Shown here one piece after another: positions 25,634-35,534 of a DNA stretch of 64,000 nt. The translations under genes and the position numbers were made by a program. The number at the start of each line of letters is the position of its first letter. Positions within the stretch are counted from its first letter, which is position 1. The DNA is from Nocardioides sp. BGMRC 2183 (GTDB lineage: Bacteria > Actinomycetota > Actinomycetes > Propionibacteriales > Nocardioidaceae): assembly GCA_008123405.1 (NCBI GenBank), contig VSSA01000014.1:45175-109174 (forward strand), written 5' to 3'. A model generated the notes under the pieces. It searched no databases and was not told the DNA's origin. It saw only the letters and a list, made by a program, of their open reading frames with translations.

Positions 25634-27979
25634 ATGACCCACCCGCAGCCCGCGCCCACCGATGGCCCAGCGCCGACCGATGGCCCGGTGATCGGGCGCA
25701 CCCTGGCCGACTCGGTGGCGTGGCACCCGCAGCGCCCCCGACCCGCCGGGCGTCCGAACGTGCTGGTGGTGCTGCTCGACGATGTCGGCTTCGCCCAGCT
25801 CGGCTGCTTCGGCTCCGACATCGCCACACCGAACATGGACCGGCTCGCTGGTGCCGGCGTGCGGTTCAACCGCTTCCACGTCACCGCGATCTGCTCCCCC
25901 AGCCGGGCCGCCCTGCTCACCGGCCGCAATCACCACGCGGTCGGCATGGGCATGCTCACCGACCTGCCGACCGGCTTCCCCGGTTACACCGCCCGGATCC
26001 CATCCTCGGCCGCGACGATGGCGCGGATCCTCAAGGACGAGGGCTGGAACACGATGGCGGTCGGCAAGTGGCACCTCACGCCGCGTGAGGACCGGTCGGC
26101 TGCCGGCCCCTTCGACACCTGGCCCCTGGGCATGGGCTTCGAGCGCTTCTACGGCTTCCTCCACGGCGACGCCAACCACTGGACGCCGACGCTCTATCGG
26201 GACAACTCTCCGATCGAGGCGCCGGCCACGCCGGAGCAGGGCTACCACCTCACCGAGGACCTGACCGACCAGGCGATCACGATGCTGCGCGACCAGCAGA
26301 ACGCGGCGCCGGAGAAGCCGTTCCTGATGTACTTCGCACCCGGTGCGGCCCATGCCCCGCACCACGTCCCGCGTGCCTGGGCCGACCGCTACGCCGGCCA
26401 GTACGACGACGGGTGGGAGGCCTGGCGAGAGCGGGTCTTCGCCCGCCAGCAGGAGCTCGGCGTCGTCCCGGCCGGCACCACGCTGAGCGAACGCCCCGCC
26501 TGGATCCCGGACTGGGCCACCCTCGACGACGAGGAGCGTCGACTCTTCGCGCGGTTCCAGGAGGTCTTCGCGGGTTTCCTCACCCATTTCGACCACCACC
26601 TCGGGCGGCTGCTCGACGAGCTCGAGGCGCTCGGCGCACTCGACGACACGCTGGTCGTGCTCACCTCCGACAACGGCGCCAGCGCGGAAGGCGGCCCGAT
26701 CGGCTCGATCAACGAGCACCGGTTCGGCTTCGGGGTGGAGGAGAGCATCGAGGACAACCTCGCCGGCCTGGACGAGATCGGTGGATTCCGCTCCTACAAC
26801 CACTACCCGTGGGGCTGGGCCTGGGCGGGCAACACGCCGTTCCAGCTCTGGAAGCGCTACACCTGGCTGGGCGGCACCCGCACCCCGTTCATCCTCAAAC
26901 CGGCACGCAACGCGGTGACCGGCGCGCTGCCCTCCGATCCGGGCGCGGTCCGTGACCAGGTGTGCCACATCATCGACGTCCTCCCCACCGTCCTGGACGC
27001 CTGCGGGGTCGCCGTACCGGCGAGCGTCGACGGCGTCGAGCAGCAGCGGGTGGACGGAGCCAGCATGGCCGACGCCGTCGCCCATCCCGCCGCACCCGAC
27101 GTGCGGACCACCCAGTACTTCGAGATGCTCGGCTCCCGGTCGATCATCCACGACGGCTGGAAGGCCACCACCGACCACGTCTCCGGCGGGGTGATCGCCG
27201 AGGCAGCCCTACCCGGCAGCCGCGACCTCGACGCCGATCGGTGGAGCCTGTTCCGGCTGGCCGACGACTTCGCCGAGGTCCACGATCTCGCCGACGAGCA
27301 CCCCGAGGTGGTGCGCGAGCTGGAAGCGATCTGGTGGTCCGAGGCGGAGCGCAACCAGGTGCTACCGCTGCAGGACTCCCTGCACGGACGGCTGCTCGCG
27401 ATGGAGCTGCCGCTCTGGCCGCCGCCGCGCACCCTGGTGCTTCGCCCGGGGGCGAACCCGGTGGTCGACGAGGCAGTGCCCTCGCTCGGCGGCGGGGCAC
27501 TGGTCGAGGTCGACGTCGACGTCCCGCCCGCCGGCGCCGAGGGCGTGCTCGCGGTGATCGGCGACTGGCACAACGGGTGGGCGCTGCTCGCGCTCGACGG
27601 GTGCGCCGCGCTGTTGCTCAACACCACGAGCACGCCGTACCAGGTGCGCAGCGAGGTCCCGATCCCAGCCGGACGACACCGGATCGGCTTCCGCTACCTG
27701 CCGGCGCAGGCGACCGGCGTGCTGCTGCTCGACGACGACGTGGTCGGCACCGCGCCGCTGCCCGCCGGCATGGGCGCCAGCGGCATTCAGATCGGCGGTG
27801 GGGGCCTGCGGATCGGCCACGACACAGGCTTCCCGGTCAGCGACGACTACGCGCCGCCGTACCGCTGGACCGGGACGATCCATGCGGTGACCTTCCACCA
27901 GTCCCCCCAGCCGCTCGACCCGGCGCAGGCCGATGCGCGGGTGGCCGCCCAGCTGGCGACGCTGCTGCACACCGAGTAG
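25634..27979 (+). CDS. Arylsulfatase
   Basis: 781-residue type I sulfatase hydrolysing aryl (or other) sulfate esters. Metal site Asp49-Asp50 (VVLLDDVG); formylglycine motif Cys87-Ser-Pro-Ser-Arg91 followed by AALLTGR; then GKWH and TSDNGAS. The Cys-type motif needs a formylglycine-generating enzyme, not in this window. The C-terminal 180 residues form a beta-rich domain. The N-terminus has a duplicated PAPTDGP. No signal peptide, so cytosolic. AAGGAG precedes ATG 25634. Divergent from MarR and convergent with the TRIC gene (10 bp). Confidence 0.92.
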   Translation: MTHPQPAPTDGPAPTDGPVIGRTLADSVAWHPQRPRPAGRPNVLVVLLDDVGFAQLGCFGSDIATPNMDRLAGAGVRFNRFHVTAICSPSRAALLTGRNHHAVGMGMLTDLPTGFPGYTARIPSSAATMARILKDEGWNTMAVGKWHLTPREDRSAAGPFDTWPLGMGFERFYGFLHGDANHWTPTLYRDNSPIEAPATPEQGYHLTEDLTDQAITMLRDQQNAAPEKPFLMYFAPGAAHAPHHVPRAWADRYAGQYDDGWEAWRERVFARQQELGVVPAGTTLSERPAWIPDWATLDDEERRLFARFQEVFAGFLTHFDHHLGRLLDELEALGALDDTLVVLTSDNGASAEGGPIGSINEHRFGFGVEESIEDNLAGLDEIGGFRSYNHYPWGWAWAGNTPFQLWKRYTWLGGTRTPFILKPARNAVTGALPSDPGAVRDQVCHIIDVLPTVLDACGVAVPASVDGVEQQRVDGASMADAVAHPAAPDVRTTQYFEMLGSRSIIHDGWKATTDHVSGGVIAEAALPGSRDLDADRWSLFRLADDFAEVHDLADEHPEVVRELEAIWWSEAERNQVLPLQDSLHGRLLAMELPLWPPPRTLVLRPGANPVVDEAVPSLGGGALVEVDVDVPPAGAEGVLAVIGDWHNGWALLALDGCAALLLNTTSTPYQVRSEVPIPAGRHRIGFRYLPAQATGVLLLDDDVVGTAPLPAGMGASGIQIGGGGLRIGHDTGFPVSDDYAPPYRWTGTIHAVTFHQSPQPLDPAQADARVAAQLATLLHTE

Positions 27980-27989
27980 GGCATGCCGA

Positions 27990-28604
27990 TCAGGCGGCTG
28001 GCCCCGGTCGGGGCACCGGCGCCGACCACCCCCGCCGCAGCGCCAGCAGGCGCCAGCCGGAGGCGACCAGGATCGCCGGGGCGAGCACGGCCACGGGCCG
28101 CAGTCCCCACTCGACCCCGGTCGCTGCGATCGCTGCGCCGGCCAGCGCCGGGATCGCGTACATCTCGCCGTGCCGCAGGATGACGGGGACGCGGCCGGCG
28201 AGGACGTCACGGATCACGCCGCCGCCGACCGCGGTCAGCATGCCGAGGGCTGCCGCCGGTGCCGGGCCGAGTCCGTACTCGTGGGCTTTGAAAGCCCCGG
28301 CCACACAGAACATGCCGAGCCCGAGCGCGTCGAAGACGTTGACCACCCGTTCCACCCGCCCGACGGCTGGGTGGAACCAGAAGGTCACCAGTCCGGCTGC
28401 GGTGGGCACGGCGAGGTAGCGCCAATCCACCAGCGCCGGCGGGGGGACGTCGCCGATCAGTACGTCGCGGATCACACCGCCACCGACGCCGGTGGCGATC
28501 GCCAGCACCAGTACCCCGATGATGTCGAGGTGGTTGCGGACCGCGACCAGACCGCCGGCGACGGCGAAGACGAAGATGCCGACCAGGTCGAGGGTCAGCA
28601 GCAT
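27990..28604 (-). CDS. TRIC-family (UPF0126) cation channel protein
   Basis: 204-residue protein with seven predicted helices built from two repeats, each with the family glycine motif: GVGGGVIRDVLIGDVPP (about 39-55) and AVGGGVIRDVLAGRVPVIL. Prokaryotic TRIC proteins are trimeric monovalent cation channels. ATG 28604 is only 5 bp after the UPF0182 stop, with GAGGAG inside that gene's end, so the two are co-translated. Confidence 0.9.
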   Translation of the reverse strand: MLLTLDLVGIFVFAVAGGLVAVRNHLDIIGVLVLAIATGVGGGVIRDVLIGDVPPPALVDWRYLAVPTAAGLVTFWFHPAVGRVERVVNVFDALGLGMFCVAGAFKAHEYGLGPAPAAALGMLTAVGGGVIRDVLAGRVPVILRHGEMYAIPALAGAAIAATGVEWGLRPVAVLAPAILVASGWRLLALRRGWSAPVPRPGPAA

Positions 28605-28609
28605 CGTGG

Positions 28610-31585
28610 CTACTCCTCGCCCTCCGCCGGCTCCTCCCGGGTGCCGGCGAGCTCGGCGGCCTGCTGTACCTTCTGCTGGGCGATCTCGTACTGGCGCGCC
28701 CACTCCACGGTGTCACCGTCGGCCTGGGCGGCCGCCGCAGCGTCGAAGGCGTCGTTGGCCTCGGCGATGAGCTGGTCGATCTGCTCGTCGACGGTCAGGT
28801 CGTCGGAGCCGCCCGGGCCAGAGCCGCCCTGGTTGCCCCCACCGTTGCCACCGCCGTCGCCGCCACCGTTGTCGCCGCCGTCGCCCGAGCCCGAGTTGCC
28901 GCCCGTCCCGTCGCCGTCACCCAGCGCCGCCTCCATCGCGAGCGAGAGGTTGCGCCCGATGCCGACCTGCTCGCCGTAGGAGACGATGACGAACTGCAGG
29001 ATCCGGAAGCTCGACGTGGTGCCACCGGAGCGGACCGCGTAGACCGGCTGCAGATACATTAGGCCGTCCTTGACGGGGACGGTCAGCACATTGCCGTAGA
29101 CCGGTGGCGAGGAGGTCTGCTCATACGGTCGCAGCGCCGCCCGCACCTCGGTGTCGGAGCTCATCTCGGTGGCGACCAGACCGGGTCCGTTGACGCCGCT
29201 GGTGGTCATCTCCAGCAGCTTCAGCTGACCGAAGTCCGGCGAGGTGGCGTCGGAGTTCGCCGAGACGAACGAGGCCAGGTTGCCCTTCCCGCGCGGGACG
29301 AAGACCGAGGTCAGCGACCACTCCTCACCCTCACCGACGTCGGTGAACATCCGGTACGGCGGCTGGAAGCTGGTCGTCGCGTTCGGGTCCTGCGGGACCT
29401 CCCAGCGGTCGCTGCCCTGGTAGAACTCGCCGGCGTCGGTGACGTGGTAGCGGGCGAGCTGGTAGCGCTGCACCTTGAACATGTCCTCGGGGTAGCGCAG
29501 GTGCTCGAGAAGTTCCTCGCTGATCTGGTCCTTCTCCTGCACCGTGTCGGGGAAGACCTTCATCCAGGTCTGCAGGATCGGGTCGTCCTCGTCCCACTCA
29601 TACAGCGTCACCGTGCCGTCGTAGGCGTCGACCGTCGCCTTCACCGCCGAGCGCATGTAGTTGATCTCGTCGGTGGGGATCGTCTGGATCCCGGTGTCCT
29701 CCTGCAGCGAGTCCTCGATCATCGAGTCGAACGACTCGCGCTGCGAGTTGGGGTAGCGGTCAGTGGTCGTGTAGCCGTCGACGATCCACTGGATCTTCCC
29801 GTCGACGACCGCCGGATAGGGGTCGCTGTCCACGGTCAGCCACGGCGCGACCTTCTCCACGCGCTTGACCGGCTCGCGGTCATACAGCAGCCGCGAGTTG
29901 CCGTTGACCCGGCCCGAGAGCAGGAAGTTCGGCTCACCGAACTTGATGGCATACATCAGCTGGTTGAAGGTCGACCCGACCGCGACGCCGGTCTCGCCGT
30001 CGTACGTCGTCCGGGTGTCGCCCTCGTCGGTGTCGGTGTCGGCCAGGCCGAGCTCGACGTCGTCGGAGTCCGCGCTCGCCTTGCCGACGATGGAGTACGA
30101 CGGCGAGTTCTCGCCGAAGTAGATCCGCTCCTCGAACTCTCCGAGTGCGTTCTCGCTCGGGATCGCCTCGTCGGTGGTGTCGCTGGAGATGCCCTCGGCC
30201 CACACCATGCGGCCGTCGCCCTCCTCAGCCGACACCTGGTTCGCGTAGGCAGCGATCACGCCCTCACCGTGGGTGTACACGGTGTGCAGGTTGGACCAGT
30301 TCTGGTCGTTGGGGTTGAGCCCGGACTGATCCATCTCCCGCGCACCGAGCACCAGCGGCTGATCCTCGCCGTCGATCTCGTAGCGGTCCACGTCGAGCAC
30401 GCCGCCCACCGAGTAGTAGACCCGCGGCTGCTGGAGCTGCTCGAAGGTGTCGCGCACCTGCTTGGAGTCGACCACCGGCGTCTTGTTCAGCTGCGGCAAC
30501 ACCTCCTTGGCGGACGCGCCGGCGGGCGGGGTCCCGGAGTACGCCTCGGTCTCGACGTCGCTGACGTCGTAGGCGTCCCGGGTAGCGTCGATGTTGGCCT
30601 GGATGTAGGAAGCCTCCTTGTCCGCCTCCGAGGGCTTGACCTGGAAGCTCTGCACGATCGCCGGCCAGATCATCCCGAGCAGGATCGAGGAGAGCGCGAG
30701 CAGCGCCAGGCCCACCGACGGCAGCTGCCAGCTGCGCCGCCAGATGTTGAGGAAGAACAGGATCGCGCAGATCAGCGCCACGCCGAGCAGGATGTTGCGG
30801 GCCGGCAGCACCGCGTTCTCGGCGGTGTAGTTCATCCCGGTGAACAGCGAGTGGTCGTCGGTGACCAGGTCGTAGCGATCCAGGAAGTAGTCGGCGGCCT
30901 TCGCCAGCACGAAGGTGCCGAGGATGACCGAGATCTGCACCTGGGCGGCGCCCGATAGACGGTCGTTGCGCACCTGGAGTCGGATACCGCCGTACAGGTA
31001 GTGCACCAGGACGGTCGCGATCAGCGCGACCACGGCGACCGCCATCACGAAGTCGACCACGAAATGCCACCAGGGCAGCTCGAAGACGTAGAACCCGATG
31101 TCGCGACCGAAGTACGGGTCGTCCTTCCCGAACGGCTCGGCGTTGCGCCACAGCAGATAGGTGCGCCACTGGCCGATCGCCGAGGTACCGGCGAAGAGCC
31201 CGACCACGATCGAGACGCCGGCCAGCAGCCACCCCCGCACCGGGGTGACGGCGTCGCGGTAGCGCTCGACACTCGCGTCACCGCCGGCGATCCGGAACAG
31301 CGGTCGGAACCGGTAGGCCACATACATCGCGACCGCCACAGCGGCGCCCATCAGTGCGCCGAAGACCAGGAACAGACCGACTCGGGTCCACAGCAGCGTG
31401 GAGAAGACCTCGCCGTAGCCGACGTCGCGGTACCACAGCCGGTCGGTGTAGACGGACGCGAAGGCGGTGAGCAGGAAGAAGCCGACGATCAGGACGGCGA
31501 CGGTGACCACCAGCGCACGGCCACGACCACCGCCGCTGCGCGCCGGCGTCGGCTCGTCCGGCTCCTCGTCGAACAGCTCACTCAT
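28610..31585 (-). CDS. UPF0182 family large membrane protein
   Basis: 991-residue UPF0182 protein: seven predicted helices in the first third (about 24-45, 65-85, 115-135, 165-190, 210-230, 260-280, 290-310), then a large beta-rich extracytoplasmic domain, then a Gly/Asp-rich low-complexity linker (about 905-930) and an acidic helical tail. ATG 31585 (MSELFDEEP) has AAGGAG upstream and overlaps the preceding PPA1309 gene by 8 bp. Function of the family is unknown; it is part of the conserved actinobacterial block (Rv3193c-like). Confidence 0.92.
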   Translation of the reverse strand: MSELFDEEPDEPTPARSGGGRGRALVVTVAVLIVGFFLLTAFASVYTDRLWYRDVGYGEVFSTLLWTRVGLFLVFGALMGAAVAVAMYVAYRFRPLFRIAGGDASVERYRDAVTPVRGWLLAGVSIVVGLFAGTSAIGQWRTYLLWRNAEPFGKDDPYFGRDIGFYVFELPWWHFVVDFVMAVAVVALIATVLVHYLYGGIRLQVRNDRLSGAAQVQISVILGTFVLAKAADYFLDRYDLVTDDHSLFTGMNYTAENAVLPARNILLGVALICAILFFLNIWRRSWQLPSVGLALLALSSILLGMIWPAIVQSFQVKPSEADKEASYIQANIDATRDAYDVSDVETEAYSGTPPAGASAKEVLPQLNKTPVVDSKQVRDTFEQLQQPRVYYSVGGVLDVDRYEIDGEDQPLVLGAREMDQSGLNPNDQNWSNLHTVYTHGEGVIAAYANQVSAEEGDGRMVWAEGISSDTTDEAIPSENALGEFEERIYFGENSPSYSIVGKASADSDDVELGLADTDTDEGDTRTTYDGETGVAVGSTFNQLMYAIKFGEPNFLLSGRVNGNSRLLYDREPVKRVEKVAPWLTVDSDPYPAVVDGKIQWIVDGYTTTDRYPNSQRESFDSMIEDSLQEDTGIQTIPTDEINYMRSAVKATVDAYDGTVTLYEWDEDDPILQTWMKVFPDTVQEKDQISEELLEHLRYPEDMFKVQRYQLARYHVTDAGEFYQGSDRWEVPQDPNATTSFQPPYRMFTDVGEGEEWSLTSVFVPRGKGNLASFVSANSDATSPDFGQLKLLEMTTSGVNGPGLVATEMSSDTEVRAALRPYEQTSSPPVYGNVLTVPVKDGLMYLQPVYAVRSGGTTSSFRILQFVIVSYGEQVGIGRNLSLAMEAALGDGDGTGGNSGSGDGGDNGGGDGGGNGGGNQGGSGPGGSDDLTVDEQIDQLIAEANDAFDAAAAAQADGDTVEWARQYEIAQQKVQQAAELAGTREEPAEGEE

Positions 31586-32174
31586 CCCGGGCTCCTTCAT
31601 TCGGCGCGCCGCCCCCGTCGTCGGGTTCGGCGGTCTCGTCGTCGGCCATCGTGGCCCGCAGCAGCGCGAGCAGGTTCGGCACCAGGTCGGCACCACCCAT
31701 CACCGAGGCGTCCTCGTCGTGGGCCCGCAGCCGCAGTGCGCAGTACGTCGCCCCGTGCCGGGTGACACCGGCGACGATCCGCACCTCCTGCGCGTCGGGG
31801 TGCTCGCGCGCGAATTCCTCGGCCGCGGCGGGGTCCTCGGGCACCTGACCGTCGGCCGCCGGGGGCAGCACCAGCCGCTCCACCACCGCCGCGCAGCCGG
31901 CCACTCCCTCAGGCCAACCGATCTGCTCCAGCACTGCCTCCAGGCTCTGCGCCGGCGGCAGTTCCTCCTGCTCGATCGGCGTCAGCGAACCCTGTTCGCG
32001 CGGTGCGTCCAGCCCCAGCTGGGCCGCGAGCTCGGGCTCTTGGGCGACCAGTGCCCGGGTGTCGACCAATGCATAGAGGCGGGCCGGCTGGTCCCAGCCG
32101 ATGCCGGCGTGGTGCGCCTCGATCTCATGCACGGCCCTCGCCAGTGCCGGGTCGACGTCGAGTTCGTAGTCCAT
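31578..32174 (-). CDS. PPA1309-family conserved protein
   Basis: 198-residue soluble acidic protein conserved in actinobacteria next to UPF0182 and PDZ-Lon genes. Starts MDYELDVDPALARAVHEIE; the middle contains QIGWPEGVAGCAAVVERLVLPP, and the tail GATYCALRLRAHDEDASVMGGADLVPNLLALL. No known catalytic motif. ATG 32174; overlaps the UPF0182 start, so the two are coupled. Confidence 0.8.
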   Translation of the reverse strand: MDYELDVDPALARAVHEIEAHHAGIGWDQPARLYALVDTRALVAQEPELAAQLGLDAPREQGSLTPIEQEELPPAQSLEAVLEQIGWPEGVAGCAAVVERLVLPPAADGQVPEDPAAAEEFAREHPDAQEVRIVAGVTRHGATYCALRLRAHDEDASVMGGADLVPNLLALLRATMADDETAEPDDGGGAPNEGARDE

Positions 32175-32202
32175 GGGTCCTCCGGGGCGCGTGGGTCGTC
32201 GG

Positions 32203-33240
32203 TCAGCAGGCCGGCAGCGCGGCGTCGGGGTCGTCGGCCCAGGTCTCGATGGCCTCCCGCGCATCGTGCATGGTCTCGGCCTTCACCAGGCGCAGGTCGG
32301 GGTCGAGGTCGGCCACGTCTGCGCAGTTGGCCGGCGGCACCAGGAAGAGCTCGGCGCCGGCGTCCTGGGCACCGGCGATCTTCTGCGCGATCCCTCCGAT
32401 CGGCTGGACCGAGCCGTCCGCGGCGAGCTCGCCGGTGCCAGCGACCACGGCGCCACCGGTCAGCGGGCCGGGCGTCAGCGTGTCGTAGATGCCGAGGGAG
32501 AACATCAACCCGGCGCTGGGACCGCCGACCGTGGGGTCGACCTGGATGGTGATGTCGAACGGGAACTCGTAGCCGAGGCCGAGGGTCACCCCGATCCGCG
32601 GAGTGCCGTCGACGACCTCCGGAGTCACCTCGACAGCGAGCTGCTTGCCGTCACGACGCATCAGCAGTCGGACCGGCGAGCCGTCGTCGTGGGTCTGGAC
32701 CTGCTCCACGACCTGCTCGCTGCTGGTCACCTTCTTCCCATCCACGCGGAGGAAGACGTCACGGACCAGGAGCTTGCCGTCCGCAGGCCCGCCTTCGCTC
32801 ACGGCGGCGACCTGCAGGCGGGGTTCGACCTTCTCGCCGATCTCCTCCATTGCGACCGCCTTGGCCACGTCCTGGGAGGTGGTCATCTGCGCTGCGCCCT
32901 CCTCCTTCTCCTGCTCCGCGGTCTGGTCCGGCGGGTGGGCGACGTCGAAGGGCACGACCGCCTGGTCGGGATCGATCCAGGCGGAGAGCGCCTCGGCGAG
33001 CGAGAGCTTGCGGTCGCGCGAGGAGGAGAGGACGGTGGTGAAGCGGATCTGGCCGTCGTCGTAGTAGGCGGGATGCCCGTCGACCTGGATGATCTCGGCA
33101 TCCTCGACATCGGTGCCGAGCACATCAAAGGTCGGGCCGGGGCTGTACTTGGAGTACGGCAGCGGTGCAGCCAGCGCGACAGCACCGAGGATGATCACCA
33201 GCGGCCCGGCGATCAACGCGGCGATGAGGCGCTGGTTCAT
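32203..33240 (-). CDS. Membrane-anchored PDZ-Lon-like serine protease
   Basis: 345-residue protein with an N-terminal membrane anchor (about 5-25), a PDZ domain (about 138-205) and a C-terminal Lon-type protease domain with Ser242 (VGGPSAG) and Lys287 (IAQKIAG), the Ser-Lys dyad. No ATPase domain. It corresponds to the actinobacterial PDZ-S16 protease next to UPF0182 (Rv3194c-like). Probably faces outward and cleaves membrane or exported substrates. ATG 33240 follows a short promoter region. Confidence 0.9.
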   Translation of the reverse strand: MNQRLIAALIAGPLVIILGAVALAAPLPYSKYSPGPTFDVLGTDVEDAEIIQVDGHPAYYDDGQIRFTTVLSSSRDRKLSLAEALSAWIDPDQAVVPFDVAHPPDQTAEQEKEEGAAQMTTSQDVAKAVAMEEIGEKVEPRLQVAAVSEGGPADGKLLVRDVFLRVDGKKVTSSEQVVEQVQTHDDGSPVRLLMRRDGKQLAVEVTPEVVDGTPRIGVTLGLGYEFPFDITIQVDPTVGGPSAGLMFSLGIYDTLTPGPLTGGAVVAGTGELAADGSVQPIGGIAQKIAGAQDAGAELFLVPPANCADVADLDPDLRLVKAETMHDAREAIETWADDPDAALPAC

Positions 33241-33308
33241 GCGCCCTACTTTCTCATCCGCGCCAAGCGATGGCTCAGGCGGGCGCGCGCCGGGGCACCA
33301 GCCGTCGG

Positions 33309-33638
33309 TCAGGATGCCCGGCGGCCGTGGTCGCCGCTCGACTCCCCCGTCGCGTCCGGCGACGCCTGCTCGGCCTCACCGGTGCCGGGGAGGACCACCG
33401 GCCGGGGGCGTGGCGCCCGCAGCGCGACACCGCGGCTGACGTCCTCACCCCGCCGCGGTACGACGTACCCGCCGCCACGTCGACCGGCCCGCTCGAGTGC
33501 CGCGCCGAGGCGTCGGGCCCCCGCGTCGCGGTCGCCGACCTTGCGCTCGTCGCGCCGCTCCCGGCCCCACCAGGCGACGCCCAGCATCGTCACCGTCGTG
33601 ACGACGGCGGCCGGGACCAACCAGAGCAGGATCTCCAC
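33309..33638 (-). CDS. Small single-pass membrane protein, hypothetical
   Basis: 109 residues: one N-terminal transmembrane helix (about 3-24) followed by a basic, Arg-rich cytosolic tail and a disordered end. No family recognised. GTG 33638 is supported by TATCGT at -13 to -8 (leaderless). Located between moaE and the PDZ-Lon gene, same strand. Confidence 0.65.
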   Translation of the reverse strand: MEILLWLVPAAVVTTVTMLGVAWWGRERRDERKVGDRDAGARRLGAALERAGRRGGGYVVPRRGEDVSRGVALRAPRPRPVVLPGTGEAEQASPDATGESSGDHGRRAS

Positions 33639-33674
33639 CCCACCGACGATAGATCGCGCTCCCGCCTGCGGCGG

Positions 33675-34103
33675 TCAGGGCGCGCCGACCCACTCCTCGG
33701 TGCCATCGTCGAAGAGCTGGTGCTTCCAGATCGGCACCTCCGCCTTGAGGGTGTCGATCAGTGCCCTGCTCGCGTCGAAGGAGGACCCGCGGTGGGCGGC
33801 AGTGGTGGCGACCACGACAGCGAGGTCACCGACAGCCAGATCGCCGACCCGGTGCACGGCCGCCAGCGCGGTGACGTCGTACTGCTCGGCGACGCGGTGA
33901 CAGACCTCGCGCAGCCGGTCGACGGCACTGGGGTGGGCGGAGTAGCCGAGGCCGCGCACGCCCTTGCCGCCGTCGTGATCGCGGACCCGCCCGACGAAGA
34001 GCACCAGTCCGCCCGCACCGGGGTCGTCGAGGGTGTCGAGGACCTCGGCCACCGACAGCGGCGCATCGCTGATCGCGGCGAGTCGCACAGCAGGGTGAGC
34101 CAT
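33675..34103 (-). CDS. moaE: Molybdopterin synthase catalytic subunit MoaE
   Basis: 142-residue MoaE, the large subunit that inserts sulfur from MoaD thiocarboxylate into precursor Z. Seen: GGLVLFVGRVRDHDGG (about 30-46), HRVGDLAVGD (84-93), and the catalytic lysines in LKAEVPIWKHQ (Lys120, Lys127). No moaD lies next to it, but moeZ (56123), which activates MoaD-type proteins, is in the window. Divergent from the DUF2342 protease gene. Confidence 0.93.
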   Translation of the reverse strand: MAHPAVRLAAISDAPLSVAEVLDTLDDPGAGGLVLFVGRVRDHDGGKGVRGLGYSAHPSAVDRLREVCHRVAEQYDVTALAAVHRVGDLAVGDLAVVVATTAAHRGSSFDASRALIDTLKAEVPIWKHQLFDDGTEEWVGAP

Positions 34104-34186
34104 AGGCCCAGCATGCCGGACCGGACGGACACGAGACGAATGTGTCCGCTCGCGTGCGGTTGGCGATGCCGCGTAAATTCGGTCCC

Positions 34187-35527
34187 ATGAGTACCGGCGA
34201 CCCCGACGAGCCGAACCCGTTCAAGGGCACCCCGTTCGAGCAGATCTTCGGCGCGCTCGGTGGCGCATTCGGCGGGCCCGGCGGCGGCCAGGCCTTCTTC
34301 CAGCAACTGCAGTCGCTGATGCAGCCGCACGACGGCCCGCTGAACTGGCAGGCGGCCCAGGACCTGGCCCGCCAGGCGGTCGCCCAGCAGCCGGATCCCT
34401 CCACGACGGCCCGGGACGCCAGCCGTGTGGCCGACGCCGTCCAACTCGCCGACCACTGGCTCGACACCACCACCGCGTTCCCCTCCGGGGTCACCACCAC
34501 TGCCGCGTGGAGCCGGGCCGAATGGGTGGACCAGACCCAGCCGGTCTGGAAGGTACTGGTGGAGCCGGTGGCGGCCACCGCGGTCAACGGAGCCGGCGGT
34601 GCGGTGCCGGAGGAGATGAAGGCGATGGCCGGCCCGCTGCTCGGCATCCTGGGCCAGGCGATGGGCGCGATGGTCGCCTCGCAGGTGGGCCAGGCACTGG
34701 GCGCGATGGCCGGTGAGGTCCTCGGCGCCTCCGACATCGGCCTGCCGCTCGGAGCCCCCGGCAAGGCCGCACTGGTGGTCAGCAACGTGCGCGAGTTCGC
34801 CGAGGGTCTCGACGTCACCGAGGACGACGTGGTCCTCTACCTCGCGCTCCGGGAGGCCGCCCACCAGCGCCTCTTCGCCCACGTGCCGTGGCTGCGGGAC
34901 CACCTGATCGGTGCGGTCACCGACTACGCGAGCGGGCTCGAGCTCAACGCCGGCGAGATCCAGGAGCGGATGCAGGAGCAGCTGCGCGGGATCGACCCGA
35001 GCAACCTCGAGTCGATGCAGTCCCTGCTCGAGGGCGGCATGTTCGATCCGCCCACGTCTCCGGCCCAGGAAGCCGCACTCTCCCGCCTGGAGATCGCCCT
35101 CGCCCTGGTCGAGGGCTGGGTCGACGAGGTGGTCGGCCAGGCCACCGCGGAACGGATGCCCGCCGCCACCAAGCTCCGCGAGGCGGTACGTCGACGCCGC
35201 GCGGCCGGTGGGCCGGCCGAGCAGACCTTCGCGGCGCTGGTCGGGCTCGAGCTGCGCCCCCGACGACTCCGGGACGCCTCCACCCTGTGGGGTGGGCTGC
35301 GGTCGCGGTCCGGCGCGGAGGCCCGGGACGGCGTGTGGATGCATCCCGACCTGCTGCCCACCGCCGACGACCTGGACGACCCGCTCTCCTTCCGCGCCGA
35401 GGCCACCGCGCCTGCGGAGCTCTCCGAGGACGATTTCGACGCCGAGCTGCGCAAGCTGCTCGACGGCACTGGCGACGGCGACGTGTCCGACGACGGTGAC
35501 GACCCCGGCGACTCGCCCCGCGACTGA
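34187..35527 (+). CDS. Zinc-dependent metalloprotease family protein (DUF2342)
   Basis: 446-residue actinobacterial DUF2342/TIGR03624 protein (Rv3195-like). The family's signature helix is LYLALREAAHQRLFAHVPWLRDHL (about 217-240), carrying the conserved E..H...H residues assigned as zinc ligands. The Pro/Gly-rich N-terminus and acidic C-terminal tail (from about 415) look disordered. ATG 34187 has TAAATT at -13 to -8 (leaderless). Actual proteolysis has not, to my knowledge, been clearly shown for this family. Confidence 0.85.
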   Translation: MSTGDPDEPNPFKGTPFEQIFGALGGAFGGPGGGQAFFQQLQSLMQPHDGPLNWQAAQDLARQAVAQQPDPSTTARDASRVADAVQLADHWLDTTTAFPSGVTTTAAWSRAEWVDQTQPVWKVLVEPVAATAVNGAGGAVPEEMKAMAGPLLGILGQAMGAMVASQVGQALGAMAGEVLGASDIGLPLGAPGKAALVVSNVREFAEGLDVTEDDVVLYLALREAAHQRLFAHVPWLRDHLIGAVTDYASGLELNAGEIQERMQEQLRGIDPSNLESMQSLLEGGMFDPPTSPAQEAALSRLEIALALVEGWVDEVVGQATAERMPAATKLREAVRRRRAAGGPAEQTFAALVGLELRPRRLRDASTLWGGLRSRSGAEARDGVWMHPDLLPTADDLDDPLSFRAEATAPAELSEDDFDAELRKLLDGTGDGDVSDDGDDPGDSPRD

Positions 35528-35534
35528 ACCGACC

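Noticed and set aside
28800-28930. Possible minisatellite or CRISPR-like repeat
   Set aside because: It is the Gly/Asp-rich low-complexity linker of the UPF0182 protein in frame; no regular spacers. No CRISPR array or cas gene is seen anywhere in the window.
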